Below are positions 7,942 through 13,569 of a DNA stretch of 30,849 nucleotides, one piece after another. A model generated the notes under the pieces. That model was not told where the DNA came from, made no database searches, and saw only the letters and a program-made list of their open reading frames with translations. The translations under genes and the position numbers were made by a program. Origin of the DNA: a virus; the IMG/VR virus record IMGVR_UViG_3300009152_000140, positions 1 through 30,849 of that record. One strand, 5' to 3'. How positions within the stretch are numbered: position 1 is the first letter of the stretch; each line of letters starts with the position of its first letter.

Positions 7942-9414
7942 ATGAGCGGCAACGACAACGTCCTGATCAACAACCTGGAGCGTGCGCTCTCCACGGACAC
8001 GAACAACCTCCAGAGCGTCCAGGCTCGGGTGCTCGCGGAGCTTGCGCGGTTCCTCTTCCGGTCTCGGGTCCAGGGCGCGGCCTTCGTGGAGACGACGGAG
8101 CCCTTCCTCGCCGGTCTGGCGGTGACGGCCTCGGGCTCGGATCTCCAGGTCGGAGTCGGGGTCCTTGGTCAGCAGAGCGCGACGGTGCTTCCCGTCCCTG
8201 GCCCTCTGGACTCGGACTACCGGCTTTCGCGGCTCGACACTCCCGCGACGATCGCGGGGCCCGTTCCGGGCGTGAACACTTGGTATCTCGTCGAGGCCCA
8301 GGCGACCCAGGTCGTCGCGTCCTCGGTCGTCCGGGACATCTACAACCCGGGGACGGGGACCTTCGCTCCCGCGCTCGTGAACAAGCTCCTGACGAACTCG
8401 ATCCAGTTCCAACTCACCGCGGGCGGAGCCAACGTGCCCCTGCCGGTCGGAGGAGACTGGGTGCCGTTGGCGGCCGTGCAATTCCCGGCGGGCGGAGGCG
8501 CTCCGCTCCAGATCGTGGACGTCCGCCCGTTGCCGGAGATTGACTCCGAGGGCCGGAGCATCGACGGTCAGATCTTGCACCAGACGATCAGGACGACCTC
8601 GACGCCTGACGTCCCGTCGAACACGGCCTTCGTCTCGGCCTCGGTCGTCGGTCCCGCCGGAAAGCTCGGAGGGCTCTACTCCGGGAGCCTGACGGCCTCC
8701 TCGGTCCTGGAGCCCGGGACCGTCCTCGCGGGGTCGACTTGGTACTACCTCTGGTTGTGCCCTTGGTCCGCGTTCGACCTCCGACCGAGCCCCGGTCAGG
8801 TCTCCGGAGCCGACTTCCAGGGCGTGCTCTGCGTCTCTCCGACTCCTCCCTCCGCCGGGACCATCCTCCCGTCGGCTCCGATCCAGCTTCCCGTCCCGTG
8901 GTCGCTCTTTTCGACCTCGGACGCGGTCTGCGTCGGAGCGGTCCGGAGGAACGCGGCGAACTCGGGCTGGGTCTCCTCGATCGAGGCCGCGCACCAGGGC
9001 TCGCTCCCTCTCGGAGCGTTCTCTCTCGCGGGCGTTCCCGTCGACGGAACGCACTTCGTCCGGGCCTATTTCGACGCGGTCCCCTCGGCCGTCCTGAACA
9101 CTCGGACCGTGGCCGTGAACCTCGCGGGCTTCGTCCCGGAGCACGCCTCGTCCGTTCGCCTCGCGGTCCACGTCGAGACGTCGCTGAACGTGGGGACGGG
9201 TCGCTTTGACCTGGGCGTCGCTGCGAGCGGGAGCACGTTCGGGTGGTCCTACCAGTCGATGGGCCAGGAGAACGGAACGGGCTCGACGACGACGGAGGTC
9301 TGGTCTTTCGTCGACTGGCCTCGCGGCTCCCTCGGCGACGCGATCGACGTGAACACGCTCTGCACCGCGGCGGCCCAGCAACTTTCCGTGTACGTCGTCG
9401 GGTGGACGGTCTGA
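7942..9414 (+). CDS. Putative tail fibre / baseplate-attached structural protein
   Basis: A 490-aa protein following the J-like wedge genes, where fibre or fibre-connector genes normally lie. The first ~55 residues are helical (NNLERALSTDTNNLQSVQARV) and could bind the wedge. The rest is beta-rich with many short Gly/Pro-rich turns and no repeats, including SIDGQILHQTIRTTS, FVRAYFDAVPSAVLNTRT and VNLAGFVPEHASSVRLAVHV, which resembles a jelly-roll receptor-binding tip. No specific family was recognised. ATG 7942 follows AGAGAGAG, 12 nt after the upstream stop, and its own stop overlaps the amidase start (ATGA). Confidence 0.55.
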   Translation: MSGNDNVLINNLERALSTDTNNLQSVQARVLAELARFLFRSRVQGAAFVETTEPFLAGLAVTASGSDLQVGVGVLGQQSATVLPVPGPLDSDYRLSRLDTPATIAGPVPGVNTWYLVEAQATQVVASSVVRDIYNPGTGTFAPALVNKLLTNSIQFQLTAGGANVPLPVGGDWVPLAAVQFPAGGGAPLQIVDVRPLPEIDSEGRSIDGQILHQTIRTTSTPDVPSNTAFVSASVVGPAGKLGGLYSGSLTASSVLEPGTVLAGSTWYYLWLCPWSAFDLRPSPGQVSGADFQGVLCVSPTPPSAGTILPSAPIQLPVPWSLFSTSDAVCVGAVRRNAANSGWVSSIEAAHQGSLPLGAFSLAGVPVDGTHFVRAYFDAVPSAVLNTRTVAVNLAGFVPEHASSVRLAVHVETSLNVGTGRFDLGVAASGSTFGWSYQSMGQENGTGSTTTEVWSFVDWPRGSLGDAIDVNTLCTAAAQQLSVYVVGWTV

Positions 9415-10118
9415 TGCTTGTCCTCGGAGGAAAGATCGTCGCCGGAACGGAGTGGATCCTCGGCTGGAGAGAGACCGGCCTCCTCTTCGACCCCTCGCAG
9501 TACGCGGGGTGCCGCAAGCGCAAGGGGACCGTGCGCCACGTCGTCGGTCATTGGACTGGAGGCGAGGCCGGGACGACGAACGGCGACGATGATGGGAAGC
9601 GTGTGTACGACGCGCTTCGAGGCCGAAAGGACGCGGACGGGAAGCCCGCTCCGCTCTCGATCCACTTCACGATCGGGGCGACCGGGAAGGTCTGGCAACA
9701 CGCGGACGCCCTCTCGACGGTGGCCTTCCACGCCGGAGCGGTCAACGAGACGTCGATCGGGGTCGAGGTCGTCTCGAAGGGCTTTCCGCCGTCCGACCCA
9801 GGCCGTCCTCGGCCGGAGGTCGAGCACGTCGTCCACGGCCGGAAGGTCCGACAGGTCGCGTTCCTCCCGGCTCAGATCGAGAGCTACGTCCGACTGTGCG
9901 CGGTTCTTGCGAGAGAGTGCGCTCTTCCGATGCGAGTCCCCGGGAAGGGCGTCGCTGGGGAAGTCGAGATCGCGAGCGATCGAATCTCCGACGAGGCCGT
10001 CCAGCGATGGTCTGGCTTCCTCGAACACCTCCACGTCTCGTCTCAAAAGGCCGACGCGGGGACCCAACTCTCCCGGGCTCTCCGGGAGGCGGGCTTCGTG
10101 GCCTCCGTTCCGTCGTGA
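9414..10118 (+). CDS. N-acetylmuramoyl-L-alanine amidase (Amidase_2 endolysin)
   Basis: Predicted Zn-dependent amidase that cuts the MurNAc-L-Ala bond of peptidoglycan during lysis. Residues about 40-50 carry the first zinc histidine in HVVGHWTGG (H46). The central SIHFTIGATGKVWQHAD and NETSIGVEVV strands are typical of the PGRP/Amidase_2 fold. Near the C-terminus HLHVSSQKADAG supplies the usual His and acidic pair (normally H-x-KxDPG; here Pro is Ala). No signal peptide or cell-wall-binding domain is visible, so a holin would be needed for release. The start is the ATG at 9414, which overlaps the fibre gene's TGA. Upstream in-frame codons would run into that gene. It heads the lysis block. 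Confidence 0.85.
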   Translation: MLVLGGKIVAGTEWILGWRETGLLFDPSQYAGCRKRKGTVRHVVGHWTGGEAGTTNGDDDGKRVYDALRGRKDADGKPAPLSIHFTIGATGKVWQHADALSTVAFHAGAVNETSIGVEVVSKGFPPSDPGRPRPEVEHVVHGRKVRQVAFLPAQIESYVRLCAVLARECALPMRVPGKGVAGEVEIASDRISDEAVQRWSGFLEHLHVSSQKADAGTQLSRALREAGFVASVPS

Positions 10119-10136
10119 TGCTACCCCGAGGGGCCT

Positions 10137-10718
10137 ATGCGCTACCTCCTCGCCCTGACCGTCCTCCTCCTGCCCTCTCTCGCCTCGTCGCAGGACCGGC
10201 GGAGAGAGCCTGACGCGCTCCTCCTGGCTCGAATCTGCGCGCACGAGGCGGGCTGGGAAGCTCGCGGAGAGTGCGCGGCCATCTACGACGTCCTCCTCCG
10301 AGTCGCCGAGAGGCACGGGATGACCTTCCGAGGCGCGGCCTACGCCTACTCGGGAAGGGCTCTCCGGGGCTCGACGAACCGAGCGTGGGTCTCCCAACTC
10401 GACGAAGCGGGGACCGCTCCCTCGTCCTGGCCTACGATCCGGACCGTCTGCCGTCGGGCGGGCGAGCCTTGCTCGGTGGAGAGGCACGCCCCTTGGGTCT
10501 CTTATCGTCGGCCCTGGCTTGACCTCCTGGACCACGCTCGCTCGATCGTGCGCGGCGACGTCGCGTCTCCCTGCGCTTCGCGGCCCGACGACTGGGGTGG
10601 GGCCATGGACCGAGATCGGGCCTCGCGGATCGGCCTCGTCGAAGTAGACTGCGGAGAGACTCGGAACGACTTTTACGTCCGACCGTCAACCCTCCGGGAG
10701 CAGTATGAGCCTGAGTGA
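10137..10718 (+). CDS. Secreted cell-wall-hydrolase-like protein
   Basis: A 193-residue protein with a clear N-terminal signal peptide (MRYLLALTVLLLPSLASSQ, cleavage expected after about residue 18). The mature part begins LLLARICAHEAGWEARGECAA followed by IYDVLLRVAERHGMTF. This resembles the Glu-containing helix of SleB/cell wall hydrolase and related muramidase-like enzymes, where ExG...E precedes a run of hydrophobics. Four or more cysteines in the mature part (TVCRRAGEPC, SPCASR, VDCGE) suggest disulphides in an oxidising compartment. It lies between the amidase and a membrane coiled-coil protein, so it probably acts as a second lysis enzyme or virion-linked hydrolase. The exact bond it cleaves cannot be told. 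Confidence 0.55.
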   Translation: MRYLLALTVLLLPSLASSQDRRREPDALLLARICAHEAGWEARGECAAIYDVLLRVAERHGMTFRGAAYAYSGRALRGSTNRAWVSQLDEAGTAPSSWPTIRTVCRRAGEPCSVERHAPWVSYRRPWLDLLDHARSIVRGDVASPCASRPDDWGGAMDRDRASRIGLVEVDCGETRNDFYVRPSTLREQYEPE

Positions 10719-11082
10719 TGTGCTGGTTGCAGCGGTCTCGATCCTCGGCTCCGGAGGCTTCGCCGGAGCGATCGGAGGAGCAATCCAGGCAAAGGCCCGA
10801 GAGAGCCAAGAGCACGCGACGGCCGAAAGAATGAAGGCCGAGAGCGAAGCTCGAACAGCCCAGGCCGTCGCGGACGCGTTGAGCCACGCGAGGGCAGATC
10901 TGAACGACGCGAAGAAGCTGTACGACGAGGCGATTCGCAACGAGCGGGCCTGTCATCAACGGGTCGAAGACCTCCGCCGAGAGGGCGAGACGCAGCGAGC
11001 GGAGTGCGACCGTCGCGTGGAGGAACTCGCGAGGAAGGTCGAGCGGCTCGGCACGACGATCCGGCCTCCCGCGCACACTTGA
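10705..11082 (+). CDS. Membrane-anchored coiled-coil protein, possible inner-membrane spanin or holin
   Basis: 125 residues: a hydrophobic, Gly/Ala-rich segment at about 5-28 (VLVAAVSILGSGGFAGAIGG) that could span the inner membrane, followed by a charged helical region to the end with heptad-like spacing (AERMKAESEARTAQAVADAL, RRVEELARKVERLG). One N-terminal transmembrane segment plus a long periplasmic coiled coil is the layout of Rz-type inner-membrane spanins. The small lipoprotein gene at 11203 would be the outer-membrane partner. A holin role is the alternative. ATG 10705 overlaps the previous gene by 14 nt. Assignment rests on topology and position only. Confidence 0.5.
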   Translation: MSLSDVLVAAVSILGSGGFAGAIGGAIQAKARESQEHATAERMKAESEARTAQAVADALSHARADLNDAKKLYDEAIRNERACHQRVEDLRREGETQRAECDRRVEELARKVERLGTTIRPPAHT

Positions 11083-11154
11083 CGGACGATCCCGGAGCGG
11101 ACACGATCGGAGGGCGAGGTAGGGTGCCCCGCATCGCTCCGGAGACGGAGCCGG

Positions 11155-11185
11155 AGCCTCGGGGAGACCTGGGGCTTCGCCTTTT
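11155..11185 (+). terminator. Weak terminator-like hairpin with T run
   Basis: AGCCTC at 11155-11160 pairs with GGGGCT at 11171-11176 (one G-T wobble) around a 10-nt loop, followed shortly by TTTT at 11182-11185. It lies in the 120-nt gap after the coiled-coil gene and just before a leaderless-type start. The stem is short and the T run is offset by 5 nt, so this is only a candidate. Confidence 0.25.
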
Positions 11186-11190
11186 CGTGC

Positions 11191-11196
11191 TACCGT
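11191..11196 (+). promoter_or_regulatory. Putative leaderless promoter -10 (TGC-TACCGT)
   Basis: TACCGT with an upstream TG (extended -10 form TGCTACCGT) lies six bases before the ATG at 11203. That ATG has no Shine-Dalgarno (CAACGG precedes it). It shares its layout with the sites before 3028 and 29845. The 120-nt gap upstream otherwise holds GC-rich inverted repeats and a second TAGGGT box at 11120-11125 that is too far from any start to be leaderless. Confidence 0.42.
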
Positions 11197-11202
11197 CAAC
11201 GG

Positions 11203-11445
11203 ATGCACGCGACCCCTCTCCACGGTCTTGCCGTCGTCCTCGGGACGTCGCTCCTCTTCGGAGCGTCCTGCGGAGCCTCGGCGGAGCTTCGAGCCCGCTA
11301 CGCGACCGAAGTCGCCCGATGCACCGCGAACGAGCGGGCGATCGTCGACCGCGAAGACTCGACCTACGAGCAGGACCGAGCCGACCTCGCGACCGAGCGG
11401 GCTCGGTGCGACGCGGCCCTGGCGGCGATCGGAGGTGCCCCGTGA
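11203..11445 (+). CDS. Small lipoprotein, candidate outer-membrane spanin
   Basis: An 80-residue protein with a signal-peptide-like start (LHGLAVVLGTSLLFGASC) ending in Cys. The lipobox is imperfect (GASC, without Leu at -3). The mature part is short, helical and charged (AELRARYATEVARCTANERA, DREDSTYEQDRADLATERAR) with two more cysteines. Small Cys-lipidated proteins next to a membrane coiled-coil protein in a lysis block are typical o-spanins (Rz1-like) that fuse the membranes of diderm hosts. Unlike Rz1 it is not embedded in the partner's reading frame and is not Pro-rich. It could also be an unrelated lipoprotein. Confidence 0.5.
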   Translation: MHATPLHGLAVVLGTSLLFGASCGASAELRARYATEVARCTANERAIVDREDSTYEQDRADLATERARCDAALAAIGGAP

Positions 11446-11609
11446 CCGCGGAGCAAGTCGTCCGCCTCGCGGTCGAGGCGATCCGGGCCGTGATCTCCCT
11501 CGCCGAGGGCCTGGGCCACAGGGACGCGGTCCTCGCGGCTCTCGACGCGACCCTGGCGGCCGTCCGCGGCCGAACGGACTCCGACCTCGAAAGGAAGCAC
11601 GGCCGATGA
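11442..11609 (+). CDS. Small hypothetical protein of the lysis block (55 aa)
   Basis: Starts at GTG 11442, which overlaps the lipoprotein's stop (GTGA), with GGAGGTG seven bases upstream. Its own stop overlaps the following ATG. The product is a single amphipathic helical peptide (VVRLAVEAIRAVISLAEGLG, AVLAALDATLAAV) with a basic end. No transmembrane segment is clear. Both overlaps and the strong ribosome site argue that it is real. Function unknown; a holin regulator or antiholin is possible only by position. Confidence 0.55.
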   Translation: MTAEQVVRLAVEAIRAVISLAEGLGHRDAVLAALDATLAAVRGRTDSDLERKHGR

Positions 11610-11770
11610 AGCTCCCGAAGATCGATGGTCCCCAAGCGGCCGTGATCGTCTCGATCGTCATCGCTACGACGGCGATCTGCGTCCTGGCCCCCGAGGAGTA
11701 TCGGGCACCGATCGTCGCCCTCCTGACGGCTCTCGCTGGCCTCGCTCGATCTCCTGCCTCGCCGACCTGA
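11606..11770 (+). CDS. Small holin-like membrane protein (54 aa)
   Basis: The frame from ATG 11606 encodes a basic N-terminus (MKLPKIDG), a strong transmembrane segment at about 12-30 (AAVIVSIVIATTAICVLA), a short charged turn (PEEYRAP) and a second weaker hydrophobic stretch (IVALLTALAGLA). Two short membrane hairpins in a peptide of this size, last in a lysis block, fit a small class II-type holin. The ATG overlaps the upstream stop. No family match is claimed. Confidence 0.55.
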   Translation: MKLPKIDGPQAAVIVSIVIATTAICVLAPEEYRAPIVALLTALAGLARSPASPT

Positions 11771-12150
11771 CGGGAGCGGACCGAGCGGAGGGATGGAGGG
11801 AGTCCCCCCTCACCCCCCAGAGCAGGGAGCAAGGGAGGGCCCTTTCGACGGTCCGCGTCCTCGCGTCGGTCAGTCGGTCGGCCTCGCGGTCTCGCCTCTC
11901 TGGAGGCTCGGTCCCGCGACACCCACTCCTCCCGCGGCTCGGCGCTCCTGGGGCGCGCGTCTCCTCGCGGCTGACCCTCGTCCGCCGGAGGCTATCCAGG
12001 CGGAGGATTGACGTCCGAGCCCCGGACGCAGGGTTCGCGGCGAGGCCGCTTAGGGTGGGTGCCCCAAGCCCTCCGAGGAGGGCACGAGCACAAGTTCCCC
12101 CATCTTCCGAGGCAGATCAAGCGGTCGACCAGAATTCGCACCGAATCAAA
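11771..12150 (+). other. Non-coding late-to-early switch region
   Basis: About 380 bases with no credible gene; the two open frames here have no family look, SD or coupling. It contains several strong GC hairpins: GTCCG-AGCCC-CGGAC at 12013-12027 and GCCCTC-CGAG-GAGGGC at 12068-12083. It also has a C-rich run near 11806-11820, repeated CGGTC words near 11868-11900, a TTGACG at 12008 and a TAGGGT at 12051. It separates the lysis block from the first early promoter and could hold a terminator, an origin or regulatory sites. None is proven from sequence. Confidence 0.4.
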
Positions 12151-12155
12151 GATTC
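12134..12155 (+). promoter_or_regulatory. Operator-like overlapping inverted repeats upstream of early promoter P1
   Basis: Two AT-rich inverted repeats share the GAAT core. ATTCG-CAC-CGAAT is at 12134-12146 and GAATC-AAA-GATTC at 12143-12155. They end 4 nt before the P1 -35 hexamer. AT-rich palindromes are rare in this GC-rich window, and the place suits a repressor or activator site. The other copies of the promoter do not carry them. Confidence 0.4.
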
Positions 12156-12188
12156 TTTCTTGAACTTCTCTCCTTTCGAGGCTAGAAC
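12151..12188 (+). promoter_or_regulatory. Early promoter P1
   Basis: TTGAAC at 12160-12165, a 17-bp spacer and TAGAAC at 12183-12188, preceded by the AT-rich block GATTCTTTC. The 13-mer GATTCTTTCTTGA at 12151-12163 is repeated exactly at P2 and P3. The expected start is just downstream of 12194, leaving a leader of about 35 nt with a hairpin and GAAGGAG ribosome site before ATG 12229. Confidence 0.75.
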
Positions 12189-12195
12189 ATCACTC

Positions 12196-12210
12196 GTGGC
12201 GCAGGGCCAC
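12196..12210 (+). promoter_or_regulatory. Leader hairpin H1 (GTGGC-GCAGG-GCCAC)
   Basis: Perfect 5-bp stem with a 5-nt loop ending GG. Its 3' end is 18 nt before ATG 12229, just upstream of the AAGGAG ribosome site. No T run follows, so it is not a terminator. First of eight hairpins of similar geometry. Confidence 0.6.
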
Positions 12211-12228
12211 AGCGAAGGAGAAACGAAG

Positions 12229-12456
12229 ATGAGCAGCAAGGTCGAGTTCTGCACCCGAGGCTACGTCAACTCGCACGGCCGAGAGCCCCGCGGCTACGGT
12301 TCCTGGGCCTTCGACTTCGGCGGCGGGCCGGTCTTCGCTCCCGCCTCGACCTACACCGACGCGAAGAAGTGGGCGAAGGAGGTCGCCTCGCTTGTCAATC
12401 GCGGTCGCAAGCTCGCGGGCCTTGGTCCGGTCTTCTCGGTCGAAGTCCTTCCCTGA
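12229..12456 (+). CDS. First early gene, small conserved-looking protein (75 aa)
   Basis: Expressed from P1. The product has a compact start (EFCTRGYVNSHGREPRGYGSWAF), a phenylalanine/glycine core (FDFGGGPVF) and a helix (DAKKWAKEVASLVNRG). A beta-beta-alpha order ending in a beta-strand is likely. No family was recognised. ATG 12229 is chosen over upstream in-frame codons because it follows GAAGGAG at 8-nt spacing and lies behind the promoter. Being first behind the early promoter makes a regulatory or host-takeover role plausible, but this is inference. Confidence 0.75.
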   Translation: MSSKVEFCTRGYVNSHGREPRGYGSWAFDFGGGPVFAPASTYTDAKKWAKEVASLVNRGRKLAGLGPVFSVEVLP

Positions 12457-12527
12457 AGGGGAAGAGCCCCGTCAGAGGACGGCCGCCGGTTCGACACCGG
12501 CACGGGGCTTTGGTCCAAAGGGGACCA
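12448..12527 (+). ncRNA. Structured intercistronic RNA with tRNA-like acceptor/T-arm minihelix
   Basis: Three abutting hairpins fill the gap between two genes. (1) CTTCCC-TGAAG-GGGAAG at 12448-12464 covers the upstream stop codon. (2) A minihelix at 12466-12508: a 7-bp acceptor-like stem GCCCCGT/ACGGGGC directly joined to a T-arm GCCGG-TTCGACA-CCGGC, whose loop is a canonical TTCRANN. The place of D arm, anticodon arm and variable loop is taken by 12 nt (CAGAGGACGGCC). (3) TGGTCC-AAAGG-GGACCA at 12511-12527. The bases after the minihelix are TTTGG, not CCA. It could be an RNA-processing site, an attenuator or a decayed tRNA. All pairings are exact; function is inference. Confidence 0.6.
12511..12527 (+). 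promoter_or_regulatory. Leader hairpin H2 (TGGTCC-AAAGG-GGACCA)
   Basis: Perfect 6-bp stem with a 5-nt loop ending GG. The 3' end is 18 nt before ATG 12546, exactly as for H1. It is also the last element of the structured intercistronic segment. Confidence 0.6.
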
Positions 12528-12545
12528 GCAAAGGGAGAGAGAAAC

Positions 12546-13466
12546 ATGACGATCCAGGACGTTCGCTCGGTTCTTCGCGGTGAGGGCTCGCACATTGTCG
12601 GCGCGATCACGATGTGGTCGCTCTCCGAGGTCCGCGTTCGCTGGGACGACCTCCGGACCGCCTTCGAGGCGATCGGCCTGGGCGACGCGGTCCCGCGTCG
12701 TCCAGTCGCGAAGGCTCTGATCAAGCGGGCGTGCCGTCGAGCGAGCCTCGGGCGTGCGGCCCTCGTCGCCGACGTCGTTCGCGACGATGTCGATCAGGTG
12801 ATCGTCGCCCTCTCCTCCCGAGCGACCGACGAGACCCAGGCCGAGGCTCGCTACGCTCACCAGACCCGGATCATGGTCTCGAAGCGGGACGGCTCGATCC
12901 TCCTGGAGAACTCCGAGCACGCGGCGGCGGCCGAGGTCTCGGCCCTCTACCTCGACAGCCTGGACTACGCGACCGGCGAGGACCTCGCGACGGCGCTCCA
13001 CCACGCCCTCTCGGGGCGGACGCACGACCCGATGCTTGCAGGGGTCAACCTCCGCGGCGACGCGGGAGGCGTGTACTTCGTCCCGCAGACCCACCTCGCT
13101 CGCCTTCAGGCTCTCGCGGGATTCGTCTCCGAGCAGGGCTCCTCGACGATGGAGGTCTGGGAGGTCACGGGCTCGGACAAGCACCTTGCCCAGGCCGCCC
13201 GAGCGGTCGAGGGGGCCTTTGGGGTCAAGCTCGCGAAGCTCCGCGAGGACGTGGCGGCCTTCGCGACGAAGCTCCGCTCCGAGTCCTCCGACCCGAAGGC
13301 CCAGGAGGCCCTCGACGAGGCGATCTCCTCCCGTCGAGCGCGCTACGAGGAACTCGCGGCCCAGGTCGACACCTACGCGGACGTCCTCGGAGCGAAGCGA
13401 GACGGACTCCTCTCCTCGATCTCGGAGGCCCGCGACGCCCTCCGAGCGGCGATCCTCGGGGACTGA
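12546..13466 (+). CDS. Uncharacterised partner protein of the RavA/ViaA-like module (306 aa)
   Basis: The N-terminal ~100 residues read like a small alpha/beta domain (EGSHIVGAITMWSLSEVRVR, DLRTAFEAIGLGDAVPRRP, then a basic helix KALIKRACRRASLG). The middle contains strands and GDAGGVYFVPQTHLARLQAL. The last ~90 residues are a long charged helix or coiled coil (AQAARAVEGAFGVKLAKLRE, ARYEELAAQVDTYADVL). It looks like a family of phage-encoded unknown proteins, possibly the group annotated DUF6744, but this could not be checked. ATG 12546 follows AAAGGGAGAGAG and hairpin H2. Downstream, behind its own promoter, is the MoxR ATPase, so it may be an adaptor or client. Confidence 0.7.
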   Translation: MTIQDVRSVLRGEGSHIVGAITMWSLSEVRVRWDDLRTAFEAIGLGDAVPRRPVAKALIKRACRRASLGRAALVADVVRDDVDQVIVALSSRATDETQAEARYAHQTRIMVSKRDGSILLENSEHAAAAEVSALYLDSLDYATGEDLATALHHALSGRTHDPMLAGVNLRGDAGGVYFVPQTHLARLQALAGFVSEQGSSTMEVWEVTGSDKHLAQAARAVEGAFGVKLAKLREDVAAFATKLRSESSDPKAQEALDEAISSRRARYEELAAQVDTYADVLGAKRDGLLSSISEARDALRAAILGD

Positions 13467-13476
13467 CAGTCGAGCC

Positions 13477-13517
13477 AAGGCGGAGCGGACAAGATTCTTT
13501 CTTGACCCCTCCGCCTT
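13477..13517 (+). repeat. Inverted repeat spanning the P2 -35 region
   Basis: AAGGCGGAG at 13477-13485 and its exact complement CTCCGCCTT at 13509-13517 flank the GATTCTTTC block and -35 hexamer of P2, with 23 nt between arms. Transcribed from upstream it would form a 9-bp stem followed by TTTC, so it could be a weak terminator for the preceding gene as well as an operator. Confidence 0.4.
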
Positions 13518-13530
13518 TCGAGATTAGAAA
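13493..13530 (+). promoter_or_regulatory. Early promoter P2
   Basis: TTGACC at 13502-13507, 17-bp spacer, TAGAAA at 13525-13530, with the GATTCTTTCTTGA 13-mer at 13493-13505. The spacer also shares CCTTTCGAG with P1. It drives the MoxR-like gene at 13570 through a short leader with a hairpin. Confidence 0.75.
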
Positions 13531-13538
13531 CACAACTC

Positions 13539-13553
13539 GCGACTGCGGGTCGC
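13539..13553 (+). promoter_or_regulatory. Leader hairpin H3 (GCGAC-TGCGG-GTCGC)
   Basis: Perfect 5-bp stem with a 5-nt loop ending GG. The 3' end is 16 nt before ATG 13570 and is followed by the GAAAGG ribosome site. Confidence 0.6.
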
Positions 13554-13569
13554 AGAAAGGCAAGTCACG

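Noticed and set aside
5929-9381. 1150-codon minus-strand open frame opposite the J-like and fibre genes
   Set aside because: Same cause as above. The product is Arg/Asp/Glu/Val-rich without domains, while the plus strand has recognisable families and ribosome sites throughout.
11793-12011. 72-codon plus-strand open frame in the gap after the lysis block
   Set aside because: Pro/Arg-rich composition, no Shine-Dalgarno, no overlap with neighbours and no recognisable segment; treated as non-coding.
12196-12210. Leader hairpins as CsrA/RsmA-type sites
   Set aside because: CsrA prefers A-N-GGA in the loop. Here the loops end in GG next to the stem, without the preceding A or following A.
12466-12509. 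A true tRNA gene
   Set aside because: Only acceptor and T-arm are present; there is no D arm or anticodon arm and no CCA. Reported instead as a tRNA-like minihelix.
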